NCBI GenBank assembly: GCA_963664465.2
Contig: CAXXSU010000004.1
Location: 248,001 to 312,000, forward strand
DNA length: 64,000 bases
Source of the DNA: CAVOAK01 sp963664465
GTDB taxonomy: Bacteria > Pseudomonadota > Alphaproteobacteria > UBA8366 > CAVOAK01
Reading direction: 5' to 3'
The position numbers and the translations under genes are program-made. Below the pieces are notes generated by a model that was not told the origin of the DNA, made no database searches, and worked only from the letters and a program-made list of their open reading frames with translations. Below are positions 25,142 to 33,912 of the stretch, piece after piece. How positions within the stretch are numbered: position 1 is the first letter of the stretch; each line of letters begins with the position of its first letter.

Positions 25142-26493
25142 TCATGCCGGACTTGGATTCGGTCTGAGCCGGTCGATGCGGCGCAGGATGTCGGCGAATA
25201 GGTTACGAGGAATGACAACCTCGGCCATCTGGAACGTGACGTAGCGCCCGTGGCGCACGATCTTCGCTCTCCGATCTTGATGAGCTTCTCTCGCAGGCTG
25301 GTCAGCGACCACTGTTCCACGGCATCGGGCAACGCCAGGGTGCGCATGAAATTACCGAGGTTGTAGGCCAGCGCGTGAAGCTGCAGCCGGACGGCGTTGT
25401 GGTCGAACCTGCGGCACGACAGCCGGGTCCACTTGATGGCGTTCTTGCCTTCCTTGATGTGCTGTTCCGCCGTGCCGCGCTGATTGTAAAAGGCGACGAC
25501 GCGCTCAGCACGGCGCGAGAGGTTGGTCACGATAAAGCCGACGCGCGGGTACAGTTCACCTGGATGCCACTCGACCTTGGCGACGACCCGACGGGGCTTC
25601 GTCCAAGTGGCAGCCCGATAGCTGAAGCTGGCGTAATACCGGCGCACGTCCTTGGGCGGTCTGCCGACGGGGCGCTTGAGCAGATGGCCGATGCTGTCCT
25701 GGAGCACTCTGTTAGCCGGCAGGCGGATCGCGTACCTGAAGCCTTCGGCTTCGAGGAACTCGTAAATCCCGGGCAATGCAAACGCAGCATCTCCTCGGAA
25801 GTAGCGCCGAAGCAGCCTGTCTCGATAACGAGCGACAACCGGCTCGAGCACGTCGCGCCATTCGTGGGCGCTGTGCACGTTGCCGGGGCGAAGCGCGCAG
25901 CGCTCCAGATCGCCGAACTGGTTGAACACGAACAGCGGATGATAGCAGGTGCAGCCGAAATGGCCGTTGTAGGCCGTGCCTTCCTGCTCGCCGTGGGTCG
26001 GGCTAACGGAGCTGTCCATGTCGAGCACGATGATCTTCTGCCGGTTCCGTGCATGCACTCGGTCGATCCAGACTCCCGGAAGAGCGGTGAGCGCAGCGAG
26101 GTTGTCGTCGATTGTCAGCAACTCAGTCTCGAACCGGCCCATCTGGCTGGTCGATGCGCCGCCGCGCTCGACAGCCTTGCCGCCGACGACCCACCGCATT
26201 GCGGGATCGCGCCCGAGCCGGTCGGCGTCGTTCACATCCTCGTATCCGGCGAGCCGTCCATAGACGGATTGGCGAGGCAGACCGACGACGCCGTGCCAAC
26301 CGTTCTTGCCGGTCCTGCTGTCAGCCAGGACATCACTCGCCAGTACGGTCAGGCCCAGGGCATCGTCGAGTTCGCGCTAGGCGAGCAGGCCGGCGTCGGA
26401 TGTGACCCGCGAACCGTGGAACTCCAGCTTCAGCCTTCGGTCGAAACAGGGCCGAAGTGGGCTGCGATCCGATTCACCCTCCGGGTTCCGCAT
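25142..26493 (-). pseudogene. IS1380-family transposase, nonsense and frameshift mutated
   Basis: The reconstructed frame starts at ATG 26493 (MRNPEGESDR) and runs FDRRLKLEFHGSRVTSDAGL, YGRLAGYEDVNDADRLGRDP, IVLDMDSSVSPTHGEQ, YFRGDAAFALPGIYEFLEAE, YNQRGTAEQHIKEGKNAIKW and RRFDHNAVRLQLHALAYNLG, typical of IS1380 DDE transposases. A TAG at 26377-26379 interrupts codon SDAGLLA*RELDD. A 2-base insertion (ggagagcg for ggagcg) near 25275 shifts the end; restoring it gives GAKIVRHGRYVTFQMAEVVI and a stop at 25142-25144. An end-like sequence, ccgattctggcataagaatc in minus orientation, lies near 26523-26543. Inactive. Confidence 0.85.
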
Positions 26494-26874
26494 CCGAGCC
26501 ACCTCCACCTGATATAAGCCGCTGATTCTTATGCCAGAATCGGACCAAGACCGCATCAGATGGATCAGTCACGTGGGAAATGCGGGATATATAGACCGAA
26601 CCCAGCGCCCCCTGGTATGCGAGCGATTGGGGCGTTATCTCAGGCCCTAGCGCGAATATTTCATGAAGGGGAAGGCTAGCGGATTTGCGGTTGTGGCTGG
26701 GTGTGAACCGGCGCCGCGGGGCTGCGGTTGGTGGTGTAGGACGGGGACGGCGCGCTCCGGCGGGTCGCCTCGGGCGTTTGGGGGGGGGGGGGCACGGCCG
26801 GTTTTCGGGCGAGCGCCGGTGTTGGAAGGCGCGACGACGGCTTTCGGGTCGAGACTGGACGCGTTTTTTGACGG

Positions 26875-28196
26875 CTATCCGGGGTCGAGCCGGGCGGCAA
26901 CCAGCGTGAACAGGGCCTTGTCCGGGCAGGCGCTGGAGAGTTGGAAGCGCACGCGCCGCGTATTGCGCACGATGACGGCGCCGATCTTCAAGAGCTTGAG
27001 ACGGATGGTGCCGGCCTGGGCGCGGGCCATCTCGGTGCCGGCCAGCCCGAGACGCCGGATGGTCTCGACCAGCGCATAGGCGAGGCTGGAGAGCAACAGG
27101 CGGAATTGGTTGGGCCACCACTTGTGGCACGAGGTGCGGTCGGCGAACAGGTCCAGTTGCTGCTCCTTGATGCGGTTCTCCATGTCGCCGCGCGCGCAAT
27201 AGAGCTTCTCGTAGAGATCTTGCGCATCGCCTTCCAGGTTGGTGACGATGTAGCGCGGGTTGGCTCCCTTTGGACCGTGCTCGATACGCGCGATCACCCG
27301 GCGCTCGGCGTTCCAGGTGCCGGCGGCGTAGGCAAACTCGCCGAACAGGCGCTGCTTGAAGCCTGTGCCGGCGAGTTTGCCTACGCCGCCGTCTCCATCC
27401 ACGGCGCGGCCAGATCGTTGAGCCGCGCGTTCTTGGCCAGACCGACGATGTAGCCGACACCCTGGCGCTCGCACCAGGACAGCATCTTGTGGCGGCAGAA
27501 GCCGCTATCCCCTCGCAAGACGATGCGCACACCGGGCCACGCCTGACGGAGCCTTTTGACCAACAGCGCCAGGATCGCCCAGGCATGCTTGGCTCCATCG
27601 ATCTTCGACGGGCGCAGATAACTGACCAGCAAGCGCTCGCCGCAGAACACATAAAGCGGCAGGAAACAGTAATGATCGTAGTAGCCGTGGAAGAAGCGGC
27701 CAACCTGGCGCCCGTGCACCGCGTCGTCGGTGGCGTCGAAGTCGAGGATCAGTTCCTCGGGGGCCTCTGAATGCGACGCGATGAAGTCCTCCACCAGAAC
27801 CTCGTGGATGTTCCACGCCCAGTCCCGGCCGGCGGCGTTCTCGAAGCGGCTCAGCGTCGACGGGCTGGCCAGGGCGCAATCGCGCTCGGCCGCCGTCTGC
27901 AAGGCGAGATCGTGGCGAAGGGCCGCGTGGTCGTTGACGTCCTCGTAGCCCAGCGCCAGTCCGAACACGCGCTGGCGCAGCATGGCGACAAAACGATGCT
28001 CCACCTTCCCCCGCTGCCGGGCATCGATCAGCCGCCGCGCCACCGAAGCCGTAAGGCCCGAAAGCCGGTCTGCTTGCCGAAGCAGCAGGACCCCGCCGTT
28101 GCTGGTGATGTCGCCACCCGAAAAATCAGCCGCCACACGACGCTTGCGGCAGGCTGGAAATTCAAGGCTCGAAGAGGTACAATTCGTCACCGCCAA
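26875..28196 (-). pseudogene. Second IS1380-family transposase, broken by an inverted duplication
   Basis: The 5' part (28196-27381) encodes ADFSGGDITSNGGVLLLRQA, ALGYEDVNDHAALRHD, ELILDFDATDDAVHGRQ, and GVRIVLRGDSGFCR, ending APWMETAA*. The 3' part (about 27360-26875) continues KQRLFGEFAYAAGTWNAERR, YCARGDMENRIKEQQLDLF and LLLSSLAYALVETIRR to LDPG. Both belong to the IS1380 family but to a different branch from the element at 25142. The break coincides with a 23-bp perfect inverted repeat at 27321-27343/27369-27391, where the reverse complement of the FGEFAYAA coding segment has been placed just upstream of it. An inverted-repeat-like end lies near 28225-28247. The element appears inserted into an integrase remnant whose pieces lie on both sides. 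Confidence 0.85.
27321..27391. repeat. 23-bp perfect inverted repeat within an IS1380 transposase
   Basis: Arms at 27321-27343 and 27369-27391 are exact reverse complements across a 25-bp spacer, and weaker pairing continues into the spacer. The left arm is the normal coding sequence; the right arm is out of place and introduces the stop codon. Confidence 0.88.
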
Positions 28197-28259
28197 ACTC
28201 CTGCGTTCGATCCAACTTAGTCAATTGAATCATAACGCAGAATCAGGGTTTGGCGGTAA

Positions 28260-28500
28260 CTTTTCGTGAATCTTTCGGGCTAGCCGACTCGCTATCGTTC
28301 ATCAACGCCTCGATTCGCCGCCCAGGTTCACGGAGTTGTCCCATGGCCGACTCGGCGGCGCACCCTTCGGTGATTTCGCTTGGACCGGGCGTGTTAAGAC
28401 CAGCCACTTGGGCAACCCCGCGGCAGCAACAGGTCGTGCTCGGCCATCGTGATGAAACAATTGCGCATGCCGGTATGGTGTTAGCTGGCGTCGAACCTTG
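28260..28500 (-). pseudogene. C-terminal remnant of a tyrosine integrase
   Basis: The minus strand gives, with frame breaks, a run like CAIVSSRWPSTTCCCRG (shifted form of the HxxRNCFITVAEHDLLLPRS region) and then ITEGCAAESAMGQLREPGRR and IEALMND, matching ITEGYAAEWTVGQLREP of the intact integrase at 33913-35160. The catalytic Tyr position is Cys here. Nucleotide similarity continues into the 3' end (tcaacgcctcgat). The sequence that should follow the integrase (atata-gaccgaaccc) is found at about 26590-26655 on the other side of the second IS1380 element, so that element split this remnant from its flank. Confidence 0.78.
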
Positions 28501-28669
28501 ACCCGTCAGACGCTGACGATGTCCATAGGTTGTTTCGCCGATCGGCGCCAAATACACGTGCTGAGTAACAGATCAAGGTCACCGCTAAACCGGCGCGGTT
28601 CAAAACCCGTGCTTAATCCCCTAAGATTTCACCGTAATTGAACGTCGGGCAGAAGCTGAGGAACGTACG

Positions 28670-30630
28670 ATGGGTACAGCTGGCATGAAGAACGCTGGAC
28701 TAGTTGTGCTGGCAGTGGCGGTGTTGGTGATGGGCTGGCGCCTTGTGGAAGTCACTCGCGAGAAGACGTCAATTGAGGAACAAGCCCGAACGCGGAGCGG
28801 AGAGCTGCAAGTGCGGCTCGAGGCGTCGGTGGACGCGCTCGAACAAGTCCAGCGCGCGCACGATATAGCCGTGGAGCGTATGCAAACACTTGAAGCCGAA
28901 CTCGTGCAGGAACGAGCGGGTCGCGCTGCCGCGGTAGCGGCCGAGGAGGCGCTCCTTGCCAAGTATGCCGATCTGGAAAATGCACTCGCGGAGCGCCGTG
29001 CGGCGGATAAACAGCGCGAGGGTAGGCTTCACACGCTGCGAGCCACGCATGAAGAACTCGCAAGCGAGCGGGACCGACTGATGGCGGAGCGCGATCGATT
29101 CGCCACCGAGCTACAGTCCGCACGCTCGATCAGCAGCGCAGAGAACACCCGTCTCTCGGCTGAACTGAGAGAGACGCATTCAAGGGTCGATCAACTGGTG
29201 GCCGAACGTGATGATCTGCGGGAGAAACTCGAAGCGGTCACAGTTGAGCGCGAGGAGTTGCGGACGCGAGCTATAGAGCTTGAGACTGCAGGCGATGGCA
29301 CGCGAGATGAGCTGGCCCGTGTCCGGAAGAGTCTGGCCAAGGAACGAGATGGGGCGGCAGCGTTAAGTGTGCAGCTCACGCGCGAGCGCAGCGAGAAGAG
29401 CCGCATCGAGCAGGAAAACGAGGGTAGGCTTCAAACGCTGCGAGCCACGCATGAAGAACTCGCAAGCGAGCGGGACCGACTGATGGCGGAGCGCGATCGA
29501 TTCGCCACCGAGCTACAGTCCGCCCGCTCGATCAGCAGCGCCGAGAACACCCGTCTCTCGGCTGAGCTGAGAAAGGCGCATTCAAGGGTCGATCAACTGG
29601 TGGCGGAACGTGACGATTTGCGGACGCGAGCTGTAGAGCTTGAGACCGCAGGCGATGGCACGCGAGATGAACTGACCCGTGTCCGGAAGAGTCTGGCCAG
29701 GGAGCGCGATGGGGCGGCGGCGTTAAGTGTGCAGCTCACGCACGAGCGCAGCGAGAAGAGCCGCATCGAGCAGGAAAACGTAGGCTTCAAACGCTGCGAG
29801 CCACGCATGAAGAACTCGCAAGCGAGCGGGACCGACTGATGGCGGAGCGCGATCGATTCGCCACCGAGCTACAGTCCGCCCGCTCGATCAGCAGCGCCGA
29901 GAACACCCGTCTCTCGGCTGAGCTGAGAAAGGCGCATTCAAGGGTCGATCAACTGGTGGCGGAACGTGACGATTTGCGGACGCGAGCTGTAGAGCTTGAG
30001 ACCGCAGGCGATGGCACGCGAGATGAACTGGCCCGTGTCCGGAAGAGTCTGGCCAGGGAGCGCGATGGGGCGGCGGCGTTAAGTGTGCAGCTCACGCACG
30101 AGCGCAGCGAGAAGAGCCGCATCGAGCAGGAAAATCGAGAGGTGTTGGCGAAGTTCGATACCATGGAACGCAAGCGAAGCGATTTGCGTGCCGAGTTTGA
30201 GGCGATGGCAAACGAGCGCAGGCGCCTAGCCCTTCGACTCAATGAACTCGAGGGCACCACCGCTGCCCTGCGGCAAACGGCGAGCACTGCTGCCGGTGAA
30301 CTCGGGAGGGCGCAATCCATGGCGGCCGATCTCAACACGCGCTACGAGAAGCTGCTCACCGAGAAGGCGACGCTCAACCATCTCAATGAGGCACAGCTCA
30401 CCGAGATCGAGCGCATCCGCGTCGCGCTGGAGGATGCACAGAGGGGTGTCGCGCGCCTCACCAACGCGCACGGAATTTACACCATTAAGGAGGGTGACTC
30501 CCTATCCACCGTCGCCGCGTTTTTTTACGCCAACGGCAATTACTGGCCACGCATCGCGGAGGCTAACCGCTTCCTGATCGGCGACAACCCAGATCTCATC
30601 TTTGCGGGAATGGTGCTCATCATCCCCTGA
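28670..30630 (+). pseudogene. LysM-domain coiled-coil envelope protein, frameshifted in its third repeat
   Basis: The first frame (28670-29839) starts MGTAGMKNAGLVVLAVAVLV, a signal-anchor helix, then a long coiled coil (about residues 30-380). After a 4-base deletion at 29780 (gaaaacgtagg instead of gaaaacgagggtagg) it ends FKRCEPRMKNSQASGTD. The downstream frame (ATG 29839 to 30630) continues the coil (MAERDRFATELQSARSISSA) and ends in a LysM-like domain: YTIKEGDSLSTVAAFF, WPRIAEANRFLIGDNP, IFAGMVLIIP. Restoring four bases gives one protein of about 650 residues, anchored in the membrane with a peptidoglycan-binding tip. Because the lesion is in a long repeat, slippage could revert it; phase variation is possible but unproven. 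The 3' 500 bp recur at 33302-33796. Confidence 0.8.
29018..30136 (+). repeat. Three tandem 360-402 bp repeats in the LysM coiled-coil gene
   Basis: Units begin at 29018, 29420 and 29780, each opening with (gaggg)taggcttcaaacgctg and ending agccgcatcgagcaggaaaa. Unit 1 is 402 bp; unit 2 is 360 bp, lacking 42 bp (EKLEAVTVEREELR-type segment); unit 3 is about 357 bp and lacks 4 bases at its start. The units differ at only a few scattered positions, so the array is young. Each encodes about 120-134 residues of heptad-like coil. Confidence 0.88.
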
Positions 30631-30653
30631 TCTCGATGCTAATGCCAGGTTCC

Positions 30654-30908
30654 CTACGAGTGTCGCCATTCCGACATATTATGGGCACACATAATGGTGG
30701 ATTGCGTCATCGACGGATTTGATTCAGCCGCACTTGGTGTTCGTTGCAAGGCGGAGTCAGCTGTCGTTGCCTGGGTTGTAGCCGCTGGGGTTGTGGCCTC
30801 TGCCGGAACAACCTTGGATCCGTCGACTGCGGTGCAGCCGGCCAAAATCGCCCAAGTGACGACAGCGCATGCGCGAAGCGCGCTACTCGTCTTTGGTGTC
30901 GTTTTCAC
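30654..30908 (-). CDS. Small lipoprotein, overlaps the bactofilin gene end
   Basis: 84 residues from GTG 30908: VKTTPKTSSALRACAVVTWA, then ILAGC, a good lipobox, followed by a low-complexity Thr/Ala-rich tail (EATTPAATTQATTADSALQ). It overlaps the last 26 bases of the bactofilin gene in another frame, suggesting translational coupling. No family recognised. A short low-complexity tail after a lipobox may be only a linker or a decayed longer gene. The start could lie further upstream in the same frame, but that would spoil the signal peptide. Confidence 0.5.
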   Translation of the reverse strand: MKTTPKTSSALRACAVVTWAILAGCTAVDGSKVVPAEATTPAATTQATTADSALQRTPSAAESNPSMTQSTIMCAHNMSEWRHS

Positions 30909-31347
30909 CGCTGTTCGTCGTTTCGGTTGGCGGCAAGACCTCAACCGTACCCGCAATTTCACCGCCGCTTTCGATTTCCAGCTGTCGATATCGGATGATG
31001 CCTGAAACGCGGCCCGGTCCACGGATGATCAGACGTTCGCGGGCAGTCAACTCGCCATCGAACTCGCCGCATATCTCGGCGATATCGATCTCTACCTTTC
31101 CCTTGAAGACGCCCGTCTCGGTGACCTCAATGACCCGACTGTCGCTCAGCGAGGCCTCGACGGCTCCCTCAACGACCAGGGTGTCGCATGCCGTAATTTC
31201 GCCTGACAGGCAAACATCTTGGCCAACGATCAGCTTCTTTCCATCGGAGTCGTCGCTCGACCGCGCCGGTCGCCCGGGGGCCGGTATGTCAACATCGCGC
31301 TCCAGCTGCGGACTGAACGGTGTCGGAGTGCGGGAATTGGTTGTCAT
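30883..31347 (-). CDS. Bactofilin (polymer-forming cytoskeletal protein)
   Basis: 154 residues from ATG 31347. A short disordered N-terminus (MTTNSRTPTPFSPQLERDVD) and tail flank a right-handed beta-helix core of about 100 residues with repeating hydrophobic/glycine turns: KKLIVGQDVCLSGEITACDT, LVVEGAVEASLSDSRVIEV, GVFKGKVEIDIAEICGEFDG and ERLIIRGPGRVSGIIRYRQL. This is the DUF583/bactofilin pattern. Bactofilins assemble into filaments under the inner membrane and help place peptidoglycan enzymes, stalks or appendages. Neighbours are the LysM coiled-coil gene, convergent with it, and a small lipoprotein, all plausible envelope partners. It looks intact. Confidence 0.88.
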   Translation of the reverse strand: MTTNSRTPTPFSPQLERDVDIPAPGRPARSSDDSDGKKLIVGQDVCLSGEITACDTLVVEGAVEASLSDSRVIEVTETGVFKGKVEIDIAEICGEFDGELTARERLIIRGPGRVSGIIRYRQLEIESGGEIAGTVEVLPPTETTNSGENDTKDE

Positions 31348-31472
31348 GACGGTCCATGAATTTGGCATACGCGCTGGAGCCGCACCGTGCACAGGTGTGA
31401 CCGGTGCGACCGGTGCGTGAGTTCATTACAGCACCCTTATCGTATCGCTGACAACCATCAAGCGCGGATTCG

Positions 31473-32876
31473 TGTCGCTAACACGCGATATGTCCGGTTT
31501 ATGTACCAGATGATCTGTCCGGTTTTAGAACGCCTCCAAGCCATGGAGGGCGGCGATGCGTCGGACGGAGCAGGTACAGGGACTGAGATTGATGAAGTTC
31601 GCGGAGGTTTACGGGCGCACCCATCGGGGTGGCTTGAGTCAGGCGGAGGCGGCGGAGGTTCTGGGTGTCTCGGAGCGCACCTTCCGGCGCTGGCGCGACC
31701 GCTACGAGGCGGAGGGAGCCGACGGTCTCTACGACCGCCGCCTGGGCCGCCTCTCGGCGCGGCGCGCGCCGGTGGACGAGGTGGCGCGGGTGCTGGAGTT
31801 GTTCGACACCCGCTACTGGGACTTCACGGCCAAGCACTTCCACGAGAAGCTGGTGGCCGATCACGGCTTCAAGCGCAGCTACAACTGGCTGCGGCTGAGC
31901 TTGCAAGCCCATGGGCGCAGGCGCGCGGCGCCCAGGCGTGGGGCGCACCGGCGCAAGCGGCCGCGCCGTGCCCTGCCCGGCATGATGCTGCATCAGGACG
32001 GCTCGAGCCACGAGTGGGTCCCTGGTCGATGGTGGGACCTGATCGTCACCATGGACGATGCGACCAGCGATATCTACTCGGCCTTCTTCGTCGCCGAAGA
32101 GGGCACCATGTCGAGCTTCCAGGGGATGTCCGAGGCGATCCGGGCCAAGGGCCTGTTCTGCTCGCTCTACGCCGACCGCGCCAGCCACTACTGGAACACG
32201 CCCGAGGCCGGCGGCAAGGTGGACAAGGACACCCCGACCCAGGTCGGCCGCGCCCTGGCGCAGCTCGGCATCGAGTTGATCCCGGCCTACTCGCCCGAGG
32301 CAAGGGGGCGGTCCGAGCGCATGTTCGGCACCCTGCAAAAGCGCCTGCCCCAGGAACTCAGGCTCGCCGGCATCACCGACATGGCCGGGGCCAACCGCTT
32401 CCTCAAGGAGCTCTTCCTGCCACAACACAACGCCCGCTTCGCGACCCCGGCCGAGGACCAGGGCACCGCCTTCGTCCCCTTCACCGGCGCGCTCAACGAC
32501 ATCCTGTGCATCCACGAGGAACGCACCGTCTCAAACGACAACACGGTGCGCTACAAGCGCCTGGCACTTCAGATCCCCGCCGGCCGCCACCGCCGCCATT
32601 ACGTCAAGGCCAGGGTCCGCGTCCACGAATACCCCGACTGCACAATGGCCGTCTTCCATGGACCGCGATGTCTGGCGCGATACCACGCCGATGGCCAACC
32701 TATCGACAGCCAAACCCGCGAGGCCGCGTGACCCGCTTCGACGCGACCGAGCGGCGCCCTGTGGACAAGTGGACAGCCGCTCCGCGCCTGACCACTTCCC
32801 CACAGGGCCAGCAACCCCAACAGAAGCGGTCAATTCATATGGTACATAAACCGGTCAACTCAGAATGTTCTCGACA
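31473..32876 (+). mobile_element. ISNCY-type insertion sequence with 18-bp target duplication
   Basis: 1,404 bp. The ends are related inverted repeats starting TGTCG and containing CCGGTTTATGTACC (left at 31496-31509). An 18-bp direct repeat, CCATCAAGCGCGGATTCG, flanks it exactly (31455-31472 and 32877-32894). Such long duplications are seen in ISNCY/IS1202-like groups. It carries one intact transposase gene and inserted into an amidohydrolase remnant. Confidence 0.88.
31556..32731 (+). CDS. ISNCY-family transposase
   Basis: 391 residues, MRRTEQVQGLRLMKFAEVYG. An N-terminal helix-turn-helix (LSQAEAAEVLGVSERTFRRW, RDRYEAEGADGLYDRRLG) is followed by an rve-type DDE core: MLHQDGSSHEWVPG (Asp), LIVTMDDATSDIYSAFFVAE, CSLYADRASHYWNTPEAGGK (second Asp) and YSPEARGRSERMFGTLQKRL (Glu). 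The C-terminal part is a beta-barrel-like domain (VRYKRLALQIPA). This order is typical of ISNCY transposases that resemble IS481 enzymes. The frame is intact and the element has sharp ends, so a recent insertion is likely. Confidence 0.93.
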   Translation: MRRTEQVQGLRLMKFAEVYGRTHRGGLSQAEAAEVLGVSERTFRRWRDRYEAEGADGLYDRRLGRLSARRAPVDEVARVLELFDTRYWDFTAKHFHEKLVADHGFKRSYNWLRLSLQAHGRRRAAPRRGAHRRKRPRRALPGMMLHQDGSSHEWVPGRWWDLIVTMDDATSDIYSAFFVAEEGTMSSFQGMSEAIRAKGLFCSLYADRASHYWNTPEAGGKVDKDTPTQVGRALAQLGIELIPAYSPEARGRSERMFGTLQKRLPQELRLAGITDMAGANRFLKELFLPQHNARFATPAEDQGTAFVPFTGALNDILCIHEERTVSNDNTVRYKRLALQIPAGRHRRHYVKARVRVHEYPDCTMAVFHGPRCLARYHADGQPIDSQTREAA

Positions 32877-33010
32877 CCATCAAGCGCGGATTCGGAGATG
32901 CGTCCGATGGTGGCTATCCTGCCGTGCTTGACGCCAACATCGGCGCGGTAGCGCGGCATGCCTGACCCATCGATCAGCGTGCCGTTTTTGACAATCTGGT
33001 CGTAACTCAC
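32877..33010 (-). pseudogene. N-terminal remnant of an N-acyl-D-amino-acid amidohydrolase gene
   Basis: From GTG 33010 the frame reads VSYDQIVKNGTLIDGSGMPR, then YRADVGVKHGRIATIGRISE and SALDG, the usual opening of COG3653-type amidohydrolases (D-aminoacylase-like), before the metal-binding HxH. It is cut at the ISNCY insertion; across the element the frame does not resume the family pattern, so the gene was already truncated. It follows another amidohydrolase remnant on the same strand. Confidence 0.65.
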
Positions 33011-33034
33011 AGCGTTTCCAACTCAGCGCTTCCG

Positions 33035-33300
33035 TCAGCACCGATTGCTGAGAAGGATCGCGATGCGCAGCCAATCATTTGCCAAATTCGGAGTCTGCGC
33101 GGCAAGACGCTTCTCTAAGTCATCCGAAATCACGGTTCCCTCGAAGGAGCTCGCGTTCATGCCTGCATGAAGCATCACCGGATTGGTGAACGTGAACTCC
33201 CGGAAATCGTTATGATCGAGCGTGCCGTCGTCCACGAATTCATAGGCTTCTTCAAGATCCCCGTCCATCCGCGGAACATCCCAGTGGCCTATTTCCGAAC
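33035..33300 (-). pseudogene. C-terminal remnant of a COG2159-type amidohydrolase gene
   Basis: The minus frame reads GHWDVPRMDGDLEEAYEFVD, then DGTLDHNDFREFTFTNPVML, HAGMNASSFEGTVI and stops at 33035. The (S)D-x-x-HWDVP, FxxFTFxNPVxLxxGMNxxFFxGT pattern is that of the C-terminal end of metal-dependent amidohydrolases of the COG2159 group. Start and catalytic core are missing; the sequence is cut at 33301 where the duplicated LysM 3' segment begins. It reads toward the N-acyl-amino-acid amidohydrolase remnant, consistent with a captured catabolic operon fragment. Confidence 0.6.
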
Positions 33301-33301
33301 C

Positions 33302-33796
33302 AAAGAGGTGTTGGCGAAGTTCGATACCACCGAACGCAAGCAAAGCGATTTGCATGCCGAGTTTGAGGCGATGACAAACGAGCGCAGGCGCCTGGCCCTT
33401 CGACTCAATGAACTCGAAGGCACCACCGCTGCCCTGCGGCGAACCGCGAGCACTGCTGCCGGTGAACTCGGGAGGACGCAATCCATGGCGGCCGAACTCA
33501 ACACGCGCTACGAGAAGCTGCTCACCGAGAAGGCGACGCTCAACCATCTCAATGAGGCACAGCTCACCGAGATCGAGCGCATCCGCGTCGCGCTGGAGGA
33601 TGCACAGAGGGATGTCGCGCGCCTCACCAACGCACACGGAATTTACACCATTAAGGAGGGTGACTCCCTATCCACCGTCGCCGCGGTTTTTTACGCCAAC
33701 GGCAATTACTGGCCACGCATCGCGGAGGCTAACCGCTTCCTGATCGGCGACAACCCAGATCTCATCTTTGCGGGAATGGTGCTCATCATCCCCTGA
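33302..33796 (+). pseudogene. Duplicate 3' end of the LysM coiled-coil gene
   Basis: This segment matches 30137-30630 with a few per cent divergence: EVLAKFDTTERKQSDLHAEF, LALRLNELEGTTAALRRTAS, LTEKATLNHLNEAQLTEIER, and the LysM end YTIKEGDSLSTVAAVF to VLIIP. It has no native 5' end: upstream sequence is the reverse strand of an amidohydrolase remnant. A longer frame beginning at 33167 exists but its first 45 codons are antisense sequence. The similarity continues past the stop (gtcgccattccgacatat). It lies directly beside the integrase at 33913, which raises the question of integration-linked duplication. Confidence 0.82.
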
Positions 33797-33912
33797 TCTC
33801 GATACTGATGCCAGATTCCCGACGAGCGTCGCCATTCCGACATATATGGACACACATATATATGGACCGAACCCGACCGCCCCACGGGTAGGCGAGCAAT
33901 TGAAGCGCGGGC

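Noticed and set aside
29018..30136. Possible CRISPR-like array
   Set aside because: The repeats are 360-402 bp, in frame and encode coiled coil; there are no short spaced repeats or cas genes anywhere in the window.
31387..32931. A 514-codon frame over the ISNCY element
   Set aside because: Same strand but another frame than the transposase with complete DDE motifs; composition is typical of a shadow frame.
33167..33301. N-terminal extension of the duplicated LysM fragment
   Set aside because: These codons are antisense to a recognisable amidohydrolase end, so the frame is accidental.
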